Source: Streptomyces sp. NBC_00094 (GTDB taxonomy: Bacteria; Actinomycetota; Actinomycetes; Streptomycetales; Streptomycetaceae). From it: a stretch of 64,000 nucleotides of DNA. Below the pieces are notes generated by a model that saw only the letters and a list, made by a program, of their open reading frames with translations, ran no database searches and was not told the origin of the DNA. The stretch covers positions 7,197,501-7,261,500 of the forward strand of contig NZ_JAPEMB010000001.1 of NCBI RefSeq assembly GCF_026343125.1. The letters are read 5' to 3'. This document shows, one piece after another, positions 52,523-60,869 of the stretch; within the stretch, counting starts at the first letter, position 1; every line of letters starts with the position of its first letter. The translations under genes and the position numbers were made by a program.

Positions 52523-53188
52523 TCAGCGCGAGCCCACCAAGCGGGCGTACACGACGACGTTCCCGTCGTAGCCGCGCGACCGGGTGTAGCCACCGCCGCA
52601 GGTGATGACCCGGAGCTCGGGCTGGCCGGTGTCCGCGTACACCTGCACGCCGGGGAAGTTCTCCTTGGAGTAGACCTCGACCCCGTAGATCTCGAAGACC
52701 GCGACCCGGCCGTCGTACCGCTCGACCTCGACGTGCTGGCCCTTCTCCAGCGAGCCGAGACCGTAGAAGACCGCCGGGCCCCGCTCGTTGTCGACATGGC
52801 CGACGACGACCGAAGTGCCGCGCTGGCCGGGGGAGATGCCGTTCTGGTACCAGCCGGCGAGGTTGGCGTCCTGCGGGGGCGGCGCGGCCACCCAGCCGTC
52901 GGCGTCCAGGCCCACGTCCATGATCGGGGCCGCGACCCGGATCGCGGGGATCTTGATCCGCGAGGCCGGCGCGAACGGCAACGGCTGCAGGCCGGCCGTC
53001 GCCTCGTTCGGCGGCGGTGGGACGACCGGCCGGGTCACCGGCCGGGCCGCGGCGGCGGGTTGGGGCGGTCCGAGGGCGACGTCGACCCCGTTGCGCATCA
53101 TCGCGAGTCCGGACAGCATGGCGAGGGCCAGGACGCCCCAGGGTTGGCGTCTCCTGCGTACGACGACGCGGAAGTCCTTCGGGGGCAT
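52523..53188 (-). CDS. class F sortase
   Basis: A 221-residue membrane-anchored transpeptidase. One N-terminal transmembrane segment (about 18-40), a Pro-rich stalk, then the sortase barrel. The catalytic residues are H131 (VVVGHVDNE), C197 (RVITCGGGY) and R216 (YARLVG). Class F sortases in actinobacteria attach proteins to the wall or act in pilus assembly. Two neighbouring genes (53709 and 54289) encode exported proteins with C-terminal anchor signatures and no LPXTG, and are candidate substrates. ATG at 53188 has AAGGGAG upstream. Confidence 0.93.
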   Translation of the reverse strand: MPPKDFRVVVRRRRQPWGVLALAMLSGLAMMRNGVDVALGPPQPAAAARPVTRPVVPPPPNEATAGLQPLPFAPASRIKIPAIRVAAPIMDVGLDADGWVAAPPPQDANLAGWYQNGISPGQRGTSVVVGHVDNERGPAVFYGLGSLEKGQHVEVERYDGRVAVFEIYGVEVYSKENFPGVQVYADTGQPELRVITCGGGYTRSRGYDGNVVVYARLVGSR

Positions 53189-53708
53189 GGTTCTCCCTTC
53201 GTGGCGTCGACAGAACGGTAAAGGCGGCGTGACGGACCGTCGCCCCGGACGGAGCGAACGGGTGGGGGCCGCCGCCGGACGGGTGCCGGGGCGGGGGGAA
53301 CGGCCGGAAGAACGGTCGAGGGAACGGCCGGGGGACGGTCGAGGGAAAGGTCGGGAGAGCCCGCGGGAGCCACGTCGGGCGCCGGCGAGGGACGTGCCGC
53401 GGAGTCCGCGAGGGCTGCGTCGGAGAGCGCGCGAGGGCCGCGCGGGAGGCCGGTGCGGGACGTCGGTGGGGACAGCCGGGTGACGCGGGGCTGACCCATC
53501 CGAGTATTCGTCAGATAACCACTCCGCACCCCTGTGACCTGCGGTTCCGACCCCTTCGAGGGGTCGTTTCCGGGCGTGTCGCCTCACCGGGGTGGACCAG
53601 TGCCGACATGCATGGCTCGCCCCGACTTGTGATGGTTCGTCATGGAAGGCGTACTCGTCGAATTTCCCGGAGCACCGCTTTGGGGCGTCTTCCTCTGGAG
53701 GTTCAACC
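53189..53708. other. 520-bp gene-free region between sortase and first secreted protein
   Basis: No convincing gene. From 53270 to 53430 the plus strand is rich in G/A-type repeats of GAACGGCC/GGGGGAC, with no clear unit length. A short hairpin CGACCCC-N5-GGGGTCG lies at 53548-53566. The promoter of the secreted protein should be in the last 100 bp. Confidence 0.5.
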
Positions 53709-54194
53709 ATGCGTGCTGCACGCACTCTGGCGGTGGCCGCCACCGCGTTCGCGGCGGTCGGGCTCGCTGCCCCCCTCGCCGCCGCCACCAACGGGCCGAG
53801 CAACGTCACCGTCAACCCGTTCGACGTCCACGCGGGGTCGACGATCACCATCACCGCCAAGGGTTGCGGCCACGGCGGCACGGTCACGTCCAACGCGTTC
53901 CCGGAGACTTCCCTTTCGGTCAACTCCAACGGGCTCTCCAGCGCCATCGCCCGTGTCTACAACAACGCCACCCCGGGCAGCTACAACCTGGCCGTGAAGT
54001 GCAGCGACAACACCAAGGTGGTCACGCACCCGTTCCGCGTCCTCGCGGGCCGTGGTGCGCAGGGCGGCCTCGGCGGCTCGCTGGCCCCCAGCTCCACCGA
54101 GATGGCGGTCGGCGGCAGCCTGGTCGCCGCCGCCGCGCTCGGCGGCGGTCTCTTCATCGCCCGTCGTCGCCGGATGACCGGCGCGGGGGTCTGA
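53709..54194 (+). CDS. secreted protein with C-terminal anchor (sortase neighbour 1)
   Basis: A 161-residue exported protein. Signal peptide about 1-26 (LAVAATAFAAVGLAAPLAAA). A beta-rich Ig-like domain follows with two Cys that probably pair (AKGCGHGG and LAVKCSD). The C terminus has RGAQGGLGGS, a hydrophobic helix (VGGSLVAAAALGGGLFIA) and a positively charged RRRR tail. This is the layout of a sortase-sorted protein, but there is no LPXTG. Its paralogue at 54289 shares the RG-x-QGG-x-GGS sequence. GGAGG precedes the ATG. Its function is unknown. Confidence 0.82.
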   Translation: MRAARTLAVAATAFAAVGLAAPLAAATNGPSNVTVNPFDVHAGSTITITAKGCGHGGTVTSNAFPETSLSVNSNGLSSAIARVYNNATPGSYNLAVKCSDNTKVVTHPFRVLAGRGAQGGLGGSLAPSSTEMAVGGSLVAAAALGGGLFIARRRRMTGAGV

Positions 54195-54288
54195 CCGGCC
54201 GAACCTCCCTGTCGCCCCGCTGTGCCCGTCGCCCCCGAGTCCCTCCCGGACCCGGGGGCGACGGGCGTCCGCGGACGCCCCGCCCCGT

Positions 54289-54852
54289 TCAGTGGCGGCG
54301 GGTGTCGCCGGAGCGGCGACGGACCACGTACACGACGCCGGTCGCGGCGGCCAGGACCAGGGCCGTGCCGGCCGCCAGGGTTCCCGTGTCCACCTCGCCC
54401 ACCGAGCCGCCCATGCCGCCCTGGACCCCGCGCGGGGTGGTGAGCAGCGTGGCGCTGATGGTCGGGGTGACCGTGGCCGTACCGCTGATCGTCAGGTCGA
54501 CGGTGTCCTGCACGCCACCGGTGCAGTTGAAGGCCACCGTGTACACGGCACCGCGCCGGGCGTCCAGGTCCACGGTGGCGGTCGCCGCCGAGTTGGGTGC
54601 GATGGCGACGGTGTCGAAGACGCCCGCCGAGGCCGTGGCCGTACTGGCGCAGCCGGGGGCGCTGAGCGTCACCCGGCCGCCCGGTTCGACGACCGAGGGC
54701 GACACGACGAAATCGCCCGGTGCCTTGGCTCCTGGTGCCCGCGGATTGGTGGCGGGGGCACCCTCCGCCGCGAGGGCGACGGTGGCGGGGGCGGCCAGGG
54801 CGAGGGCGGCCGCCCCCAGCAGGGCAGTGGACGCGGCACGTATCGCGCGCAT
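54289..54852 (-). CDS. secreted protein with C-terminal anchor (sortase neighbour 2)
   Basis: A 187-residue paralogue of the protein at 53709, on the other strand. Signal peptide about 1-28, a beta-rich domain with two Cys (LSAPGCAST and AFNCTGG), then RGVQGGMGGS, GEVDTG, a transmembrane helix (LAAGTALVLAAATGVVYVV) and a RRR tail. The two proteins share fold, Cys pair and terminal signature, which suggests a common sorting pathway. GGAGG is upstream of the ATG at 54852; the open frame to 55014 is not needed. Confidence 0.82.
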   Translation of the reverse strand: MRAIRAASTALLGAAALALAAPATVALAAEGAPATNPRAPGAKAPGDFVVSPSVVEPGGRVTLSAPGCASTATASAGVFDTVAIAPNSAATATVDLDARRGAVYTVAFNCTGGVQDTVDLTISGTATVTPTISATLLTTPRGVQGGMGGSVGEVDTGTLAAGTALVLAAATGVVYVVRRRSGDTRRH

Positions 54853-55020
54853 GGTGAATCCTCCGGGTCCCGAGGGGCAGAGCCGCGAACCGGGATGTCC
54901 GCGAAGGACCTGCATGCACCTCGATGTCCGAAACGCTAGGAGCGCACTACCACAGCCGCGATCCCAGGCGTGCGAATGGGGCACCGGTGTCCCTCGTGCG
55001 GCCCAGTCGGACACCCTGAC

Positions 55021-55785
55021 TCACCCGGTGACCTGCGGGAACAGATCGGTGAACGGCGTGGCGGTGGCGGAGATGCCCCGGCCGAACGGCGCGTCGAAGT
55101 CCCAGATGAGGAAGAGCAGGAACGCGATCAGCACGCTGAAGAGGCCGGCGAGCAGCAACTCCCGTCCTGTTCTGCGGATCTGGAGCGTGAAGATCAGGCC
55201 GACGGTGACCAGGGCGCCGATGATCAGACCGAACCAGACGACCCCGGGCATGGTCGCCCCCGCGCTCTGTCCGCGCGCGCCCCGGGCGTCGTCGGCCGCG
55301 GCCACCTGGTCGACCAGCGGCTGGTAGGCCTGCCCCTCGAAGTCGTTGGCGGGCTGGTAGTCGGTGACGCTCCGGCGGACCTGCTCCAGGAGCGCGGTGC
55401 CCTCGTCGCTCAGCTCACCCTCCTCGGACATGTGCGTCCACTCCTCGTCGACCACGTACGCGACGTACGCGTCGACATCCGCGCGGATCTTGGTGCGGAC
55501 GTCCAGGGGGTAGACCTCGACGCGGGCCGAGATCTCGTGCATCGCCTGGGCCTCCTGCCGCACGGTCTCCTGGGCGGCGCCCCTGGCCTCCCAGACGCCG
55601 GCGATGGCGAGGCCGAGGACGATCGCGTAGATCACGCCGATCATCATCGTCATGTACTCGATGACGTCGGGGGTCTCGCTCGGGTCGTCGTCCTCGGGGA
55701 TCCGGCGGTGGTTGATGACGACGATCGTGAGGACGACGGCGCAGGCGGCCGCCATCGCGAGGGTGAGAACTAGCCATTCGGACAT
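55021..55785 (-). CDS. DUF4239 (bestrophin-like) membrane protein
   Basis: A 254-residue protein with four transmembrane segments (two at each end: LTLAMAAACAVVLTIVVI, MMIGVIYAIVLGLAIAGVW, VWFGLIIGALVTVGLIF, GLFSVLIAFLLFLIWDF) and a central cytoplasmic helical region. That layout is the DUF4239 family, a relative of bestrophin-like channels. The function is unknown; ion transport has been proposed for the family. GGAGGTAAA precedes the ATG. It is 20 bp downstream of the Pro-rich protein and likely in one operon with it. Confidence 0.88.
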   Translation of the reverse strand: MSEWLVLTLAMAAACAVVLTIVVINHRRIPEDDDPSETPDVIEYMTMMIGVIYAIVLGLAIAGVWEARGAAQETVRQEAQAMHEISARVEVYPLDVRTKIRADVDAYVAYVVDEEWTHMSEEGELSDEGTALLEQVRRSVTDYQPANDFEGQAYQPLVDQVAAADDARGARGQSAGATMPGVVWFGLIIGALVTVGLIFTLQIRRTGRELLLAGLFSVLIAFLLFLIWDFDAPFGRGISATATPFTDLFPQVTG

Positions 55786-55805
55786 GGATTTACCTCCGGC
55801 GGAGC

Positions 55806-56417
55806 TCAGCGGGAGCGGGGGCGCAGGATCGCGGTCGCGAGCACTGCGGGGGCGATGATCACCAGCGTCATCGTGAGGACGGACGTGCCGCCCTTCGGCT
55901 GGGGCCGCGCGGCGCGGCGGTAGTGGGGGAGCGCGACGGGTCCCGCCGCCGGGGGCCGGGGCCGCACGGAGGGCGCGGGGACGGGCGCCGGTGCCGGCGC
56001 GGGGGGTGCCGGCGGGGGCGTGGGCGCCGGAGTGCGCGTCGGCGGGACCGGCGCGGCCGGCTCGGGGGAGGCCGGCTCGGGGCGCGGTGTCGGAGTGGTC
56101 ACCGGGGGAGGCGGCGGGGTCGTCGTCCGTACGGGAGGCGGGGGCGGCGCGGGGACGGGCGGGGGCGGTTTCGGCGTCGTCGGCCGGGGCGCCGGCGTCG
56201 TGGCCGGGGGAGGCGGCGGCGGAGCGGGGGTGGGTGAGCACGCGCCCGGTCCGATGACCGCCACCGAGGTGTGCGAACCGCCGGGGCCGGTCGTGGCGTA
56301 GGCGCAGGAGTCGGCGGCGGCGGGGACGGGGGTGGCGAGCAGCCACACCAGCCCCAGGGCCGCCAGCGACCGCGCGAGAAGTGATCCGTACAGAGACACG
56401 CCGTCGAGCTTGATCAC
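55806..56417 (-). CDS. secreted proline-rich protein with C-terminal membrane helix
   Basis: A 203-residue protein. A short signal-like segment (SLLARSLAALGLVWLLATPV) is followed by a small Cys-containing part (DSCAYATTGPGG; GPGACSPTP) and about 110 residues of Pro/Thr/Ala repeats. A C-terminal transmembrane helix (VLTMTLVIIAPAVLATAIL) ends with RPRSR. It may span the wall as an anchored stalk. GTG at 56417 overlaps the stop of a possible upstream ORF (GTGA); GTG at 56399 is another start. It is 20 bp upstream of the DUF4239 gene. Unrecognised function. Confidence 0.72.
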   Translation of the reverse strand: MIKLDGVSLYGSLLARSLAALGLVWLLATPVPAAADSCAYATTGPGGSHTSVAVIGPGACSPTPAPPPPPPATTPAPRPTTPKPPPPVPAPPPPPVRTTTPPPPPVTTPTPRPEPASPEPAAPVPPTRTPAPTPPPAPPAPAPAPVPAPSVRPRPPAAGPVALPHYRRAARPQPKGGTSVLTMTLVIIAPAVLATAILRPRSR

Positions 56418-56815
56418 AGAAGAGGCGAACCGGGGCGGAATCGGCGGGGATTCGCCGGATGGTGGGGTTCTCGGGGCGCGTGGTTTGACGTTTCGCCGGG
56501 CCGGGGTCGGATCGTGAGCCGGAACGATGCCGGAACGATGCCGGACCCGAGCCGGAACGAAGTCGGACCGGAGTCGGATCCCGAGTCGGATCCCGAGTCG
56601 GACCCCGTGTCGGCCCCGGAGTCGGATTCCGCATAATGCCCGGTATCGCCGTGCCGTGCGATTCGCCGACGCTCCTCCCGGTGCCCCCGGGCACCCCCCG
56701 ACCTGACGTAGTCGGTACCCCACCGGCACTCCTTGAGGACTTCGACAGGACCCCAGGGGAAGAACTGTCCGGTTGTCGCCCTGTCGTACGCCTCGACGGT
56801 CGGGGCATCCTGCAT
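56414..56815 (-). CDS. possible hypothetical protein with Ser/Asp repeat tail (uncertain)
   Basis: A 133-residue open frame. Its N-terminal 60 residues (MQDAPTVEAYDRATTGQFFP, then WGPVEVLKECRWG) show coding-like GC at third positions. The middle is an Asp-Ser-Gly repeat encoded by 12-bp GAGTCGGATCCC units, and the end is Arg/Pro-rich. Its TGA overlaps the GTG of the Pro-rich gene. There is no clear ribosome site and no recognised homology. I list it as a candidate only. Confidence 0.25.
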   Translation of the reverse strand: MQDAPTVEAYDRATTGQFFPWGPVEVLKECRWGTDYVRSGGARGHREERRRIARHGDTGHYAESDSGADTGSDSGSDSGSDSGPTSFRLGSGIVPASFRLTIRPRPGETSNHAPREPHHPANPRRFRPGSPLL

Positions 56816-57110
56816 CCGCGACAGGGCCCCGGTGGTGGCAACGACCGAGGTGCGGCAAGGGCCTTGGCCCCCGTAAGGTGCGGCGGAGACCGGCCGGGAA
56901 GTCGACGCACACTCATATGCACGTGAATGTGCACGGCCTGAAGGCGTGAACTCTGCGCTTCCGGAGCATGTGCCAATGACGTGTGACCAAGAACGGACCG
57001 CGAATTTCCGTTTCTACTCGCTCTCCCGGCGGGCGATCAGTAGCCTCACCTCGAACACCGGCCGCGAACACATGGCCGCATCCCCCCATGGCGACTTGTT
57101 GGAGACATTG
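56418..57110. other. gene-poor region with 12-bp repeats
   Basis: 693 bp upstream of the methyltransferase gene with no confident gene, apart from the candidate ORF on the minus strand. From 56519 to 56632 there are repeated GGAACGATGCC, then GAGTCGGATCCC-like units (about eight in total). The promoter of the methyltransferase is probably within 57030-57100, where TAGCCT and A/T-rich stretches are seen. Confidence 0.55.
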
Positions 57111-57923
57111 ATGGAGCGTCCCGCCTGGGCTCCGCCGGGTATCGACATTTCGGTGCCGAGCGTGTCCCGTATGTACGACTTCTATCTGGGCGGCTCGCAC
57201 AATTTCGAAGTGGACCGGGAAGCGGCGCGCAAGGCCATGGAGTTCATGCCGGGCCTGCCCAAGATCATGCAGGCGAACCGTGCCTTCATGCGCCGCGCCG
57301 TCCGTTACGCCGTTGACAACGACGTCAGTCAGTTCCTGGACATCGGCTCCGGCATACCCACCTTCGGCAACGTGCACGAGGTCGCCCGGGCCGCCGACCC
57401 CGCCGCCCGGGTCGTCTACGTCGACCACGACCCGGTCGCCGTCGCCCACAGCCGCGCCGTCCTGGACGGGGACGAGTCCGCCGCGGTCGTCGCCGCCGAC
57501 CTGCGCAAGCCGGCCGAGATCCTCCACAGCCCCGAGGTGTCCCGGCTCCTCGACCTGGACCGGCCCGTCGCCCTGCTCCTCGTCGCCGTCCTGCACTTCC
57601 TGGAGGACGAGGACCGGCCGCACGAGGCCGTCGCCGAACTGCTCGACGCGCTCGCCCCCGGCAGCCTCGTCGTCATCACCCACGCCTCGTACGAGGGCAT
57701 CCCGCTGACGCAGGAGCAGGCGGGCGGCACCGTCGACGTGTACCGGAACATCCGCAACCCCCTGGTGATGCGGTCGGGCGCCGAGATCACCCGCTTCTTC
57801 GAGGGCACCGACATGGTCGAGCCCGGCCTCGTCCCGATGCCCGTCTGGCGACCGGACGGCCCGGTCGAGGAGGAGGACCCGTACGCCTTCTCCGGTTTCG
57901 CGGGCGTGGGGCGCAAGGCGTGA
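57111..57923 (+). CDS. SAM-dependent methyltransferase (DUF574/Methyltransf_19)
   Basis: A 270-residue methyltransferase of a family expanded in Streptomyces. ERPAWAPPGIDISVPSVSRM at the start and YDFYLGGSHNFEVDREAA are diagnostic. The SAM-binding motif is FLDIGSGIPT, followed by VVYVDHDPVAV. Substrate unknown. ATG at 57111 follows GGAGACATTG; an in-frame ATG at 57072 is less well supported. Its stop overlaps the GTG of the downstream GGDEF-EAL gene (GTGA), so translation is coupled. Confidence 0.88.
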   Translation: MERPAWAPPGIDISVPSVSRMYDFYLGGSHNFEVDREAARKAMEFMPGLPKIMQANRAFMRRAVRYAVDNDVSQFLDIGSGIPTFGNVHEVARAADPAARVVYVDHDPVAVAHSRAVLDGDESAAVVAADLRKPAEILHSPEVSRLLDLDRPVALLLVAVLHFLEDEDRPHEAVAELLDALAPGSLVVITHASYEGIPLTQEQAGGTVDVYRNIRNPLVMRSGAEITRFFEGTDMVEPGLVPMPVWRPDGPVEEEDPYAFSGFAGVGRKA

Positions 57924-60085
57924 AGGTCCCGTCGCAGCCCACCGGTGCCGTCGCCGAGGCGGACGGCCCGGAGGACAGACTCCGGCGGTTCGTCACCATC
58001 TGGAGCCGCGCGATCTTCCCGGTGACCGCCACCTCGCTGACCCGTGCCGAGTTCGAGGTGCACCTGCAGCCGCTGGCCCGCACCCTGTGCGACGCGCTGC
58101 ACGCACGGCCCTTCGACACCGCCCCGGCCCAGCGCGCCGGTGCGGCCCTCGTCGCCGCCCACTGCACCGATCCCGACGCGCTCGGCCGCAGCCTCGGCGT
58201 GGTCGACTCGTACCTGGTGCTCTACTGCGGTACGGACTCGGACCTCCCGGCCGAGGAGCTCCGCGCCCGCTGCGCACGGCTCCAGCACGCCATGGCCGTC
58301 GGCTACGCGCAGGCCCTGCGCGAGCGGACCCGCGTCGAGCAGGAGGCGATCGCCCGCTCCGCGCTCGCCGCCCGCAGCGCCGCCGAGATCGCCCTGCACG
58401 CCACCGAGAGCCGCTTCCGGGCGGTCTTCGACGGCGCGGCGATCGGCATCGGCATCGCCGACCTCGACGGCAACGTCCTGGAGGTCAACGAGACCCTCAC
58501 CCGCATGTTCGGCGGGATGGAGAGCCAGGTCCGCAGCCGGAACGTGAGCGAGTGGGTCCACCCGGAGGACGGCCCGCACGTCTGGAAGCTGTACGAGGAG
58601 CTCGTCCGCGGCGAACGGGAGCACTACCGGGTCGAGAAGCCCTACTACCGCGGCGACGGAACGGTTCTCTGGACCAACCTCACCGTCTCGCTCCTCCGCG
58701 ACGCCGAGGGCCGCCCCCAGTACCAGCTGGCCCTGATGGAGGACACCACCGAACGGCGCCTGCTCCACCTGCGCCTGCGGTACGAGGCCACCCACGACGC
58801 GCTCACCGGACTGCCGAACCGGACCCTGTTCTTCGAACGCCTGGAGAAGGCGCTCGTCTCCGGCGAGAACGCCCGCTTCGGCCTCTGCTACCTCGACCTC
58901 GACGGCTTCAAGGTCATCAACGACAGCCTCGGCCACTCCGCCGGCGACCGGCTGCTCGTCGAGGTCGCCGACCGGCTGCAGAGCTGCGTCACCGGCTCGG
59001 GCGAGATGGTGGCCCGGCTCGGCGGGGACGAGTTCGTCGCCCTCACCACCCGGCCCGGCGGCGAACAGGACGTCACCGAACTCGCCGACCGCATCCTCGG
59101 CGCCCTCTCCACCCCCCTGCGCATCGACGGCCGCGAACTGACCGTCCGCGGCAGCCTCGGCGTCGTCGAGGGCCCGGCGGGGGAGAGGACCTCGGCCGAG
59201 GTGCTGCGCAGCGCCGACATCACCATGTACCGGGCCAAGTCCGCGGGCGGCAACCGCTTCGAGCTCGCCGACCCCGAGGCCGACGCCCGCGCCATCACCC
59301 GGCACGGCCTCACCACGGCGCTGCCCACGGCCCTGGAGCGCGGCGAGTTCTTCATCGAGTACCAGCCGCTCGTCCACCTCGACGACGGCAGCGTGCACGG
59401 TGCGGAGGCGCTGGTCCGCTGGTGCCACCCGCAGCACGGGGTGCTCGGCCCCGACCAGTTCATCCCGCTCGCCGAGGACACCGGCCTCATCGTGCCGCTC
59501 GGCCGCTGGGTGCTCCAGGAGGCCGTACGCCAGGCCCGCTTCTGGCAGACCCGGCACTCCGACGGCGGCCCGCTGCGGATCAACGTCAACCTCTCACCGA
59601 CGCAGCTGCACCACCCGAGGCTGGTCGCCGACACCGTCGACGTCCTGGAACGCTCGGGGCTCGAACCGGGCGCGCTCTGCCTGGAGGTGACCGAATCGGC
59701 GTTGATCGGCGCCGACGAGGACCTTCTGAAGCCGCTGCGGCAGCTCGCCGAGATGGGCGTCGACATCGCGCTCGACGACTTCGGCACCGGCTACTCGAAC
59801 CTGGCCAACCTGCGCCGGCTGCCGGTGAGCGTCCTGAAGCTCGACCGCTCCTTCACCCGGGGAATGCAGCAGCACCCGGTGGACCCGGTCGACATCAAGA
59901 TCGTCGAGGGGATCGTCTCCTTGGCACACAGCCTGGAACTCGCCGTCACGGTCGAGGGCGTGGAGACCGGCGCCCAGGCGCGCCAGCTCCGCGACCTCGG
60001 CTGCGACACCGCCCAGGGCTGGTACTACGCCCGCCCGGGCGCCCCGGACCGCATCCACTCGCTGCTCCTGGCGGACGCGGTCTGA
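57920..60085 (+). CDS. PAS-GGDEF-EAL bifunctional c-di-GMP enzyme
   Basis: A 721-residue protein. Residues about 1-150 are a helical N-terminal part. A PAS domain (about 155-285) follows with FDGAAIGIGIADLDG. The GGDEF domain has an intact GGDEF at 368-372 (ARLGGDEFVAL), and the EAL domain has an intact E496-A-L (GAEALVRW) plus DDFGTGYSNL. Both catalytic activities, synthesis and degradation of c-di-GMP, may be present, as in RmdA/RmdB-type Streptomyces enzymes that affect development. No transmembrane helix. Coupled to the methyltransferase gene. GTG start at 57920. Confidence 0.93.
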   Translation: MKVPSQPTGAVAEADGPEDRLRRFVTIWSRAIFPVTATSLTRAEFEVHLQPLARTLCDALHARPFDTAPAQRAGAALVAAHCTDPDALGRSLGVVDSYLVLYCGTDSDLPAEELRARCARLQHAMAVGYAQALRERTRVEQEAIARSALAARSAAEIALHATESRFRAVFDGAAIGIGIADLDGNVLEVNETLTRMFGGMESQVRSRNVSEWVHPEDGPHVWKLYEELVRGEREHYRVEKPYYRGDGTVLWTNLTVSLLRDAEGRPQYQLALMEDTTERRLLHLRLRYEATHDALTGLPNRTLFFERLEKALVSGENARFGLCYLDLDGFKVINDSLGHSAGDRLLVEVADRLQSCVTGSGEMVARLGGDEFVALTTRPGGEQDVTELADRILGALSTPLRIDGRELTVRGSLGVVEGPAGERTSAEVLRSADITMYRAKSAGGNRFELADPEADARAITRHGLTTALPTALERGEFFIEYQPLVHLDDGSVHGAEALVRWCHPQHGVLGPDQFIPLAEDTGLIVPLGRWVLQEAVRQARFWQTRHSDGGPLRINVNLSPTQLHHPRLVADTVDVLERSGLEPGALCLEVTESALIGADEDLLKPLRQLAEMGVDIALDDFGTGYSNLANLRRLPVSVLKLDRSFTRGMQQHPVDPVDIKIVEGIVSLAHSLELAVTVEGVETGAQARQLRDLGCDTAQGWYYARPGAPDRIHSLLLADAV

Positions 60086-60139
60086 ACCCGGCCCGGTGGG
60101 ACCTCGGTCCTCATCGGAGAACTGCGGAGTCCACTCGTA

Positions 60140-60186
60140 CCGAGGGGTACCGGGGACCTGGTCGCAGACCAGGAGGTACCCCTCGG
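60140..60186. terminator. nested hairpin after the c-di-GMP enzyme gene
   Basis: Outer 12-bp stem (60140-60151 with 60175-60186) enclosing a second perfect 7-bp stem (60157-60163 with 60167-60173). It is 55 bp past the stop and is a probable terminator. The rest of 60086-60311 shows no gene. Confidence 0.7.
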
Positions 60187-60311
60187 GGCGCCCAGGACGG
60201 CCGCCCCGAGGATCAACGGGCCCTGACAGCGCGCCACGGGGGGTGCGTGGGCCGGGAGTGGGGGAGTGGCCGTAGGTGCGGGGGGTGCCGGGGGCGAGGC
60301 CGCGACGCGGG

Positions 60312-60761
60312 TCAGAAGAGGGTGGCCAGCGTGAGGACGACGGTGTCACTGCTGGTGGCGACCGACACCGAGGTCTTGTCCGAGGTGGCGGAGAAGACGC
60401 CGCCGATGTCCACCACCGTGTACTGGGCGCCTTCCAGGGTCTTGCGGTACTCGGCGACGACGGCCCGCGGGTCCTTGGCGGTGAACGTCAGGACGTAGGC
60501 GCCGGTGCTTCCGGTCACGGACGTCAGTTCCGCGGACGGCAGCGGCAGGCCCGCGGGCAGGTCGTCCGGCTTCTTCACCCCGTCGGTGACGGGGGCGTCC
60601 GGGGTCGCGGAGCCGGCGCCGTCGCCCGGAGCCTGGGTGGTGGCGGAGGGGGCGGCGGATGGGGTGCCCTTGGCGTCGGCTCCCTCGGACTGGCAGGCGG
60701 TCAGCCCGAGAACGGCGACGGCGGCGACGGCGACGAGCGAAGTGGTGCGCTTCCAGGGCAT
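60312..60761 (-). CDS. small lipoprotein of unknown function
   Basis: A 149-residue exported lipoprotein. Signal segment with the lipobox LTAC (VLGLTACQSEGAD), then a Ser/Ala/Pro/Thr-rich linker, and a C-terminal beta/alpha domain of about 80 residues (PAGLPLPSAELTSVTG, AVVAEYRKTLEGAQYTVVD). I do not recognise the family, although it resembles small periplasmic or wall lipoproteins common in Streptomyces. It is divergent from the HTH gene. Confidence 0.8.
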   Translation of the reverse strand: MPWKRTTSLVAVAAVAVLGLTACQSEGADAKGTPSAAPSATTQAPGDGAGSATPDAPVTDGVKKPDDLPAGLPLPSAELTSVTGSTGAYVLTFTAKDPRAVVAEYRKTLEGAQYTVVDIGGVFSATSDKTSVSVATSSDTVVLTLATLF

Positions 60762-60813
60762 GGTGACGTCCCATCAGTGAGGGTGCGGTGGGGTCGTGCC
60801 TTACGACGGGAGA

Positions 60814-60863
60814 TTGACACATGAAAACTCCCTTTGACAAGTGTCAATTCGGCGGCCTAGCGT
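60814..60863 (+). promoter_or_regulatory. promoter with overlapping palindromic operator
   Basis: TTGACA (60834-60839), 18 bp, TAGCGT (60858-60863) and the ATG six bases later at 60870, so the transcript is probably leaderless. TTGACA-AG-TGTCAA (60834-60847) overlaps the -35, and another TTGACAC half site is at 60814-60820. The HTH product of this gene may bind here and autoregulate. Confidence 0.7.
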
Positions 60864-60869
60864 CCTCAT

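Noticed and set aside
53098..53529. Minus-strand ORF of 143 codons upstream of the sortase
   Set aside because: It overlaps the sortase start, is Pro/Arg/Ser-rich and has no ribosome site or homology.
56946..57110. Longer N terminus for the methyltransferase (start at 56946 or 57072)
   Set aside because: The upstream part is not conserved-looking and has no ribosome site. ERPAWAPPGIDIS is the usual family start, and GGAGACATTG precedes 57111.
57416..59557. Antisense frame of 713 codons under the methyltransferase and GGDEF-EAL genes
   Set aside because: It is a shadow of high-GC third positions and has no recognisable domains, while the sense frames have intact catalytic motifs.
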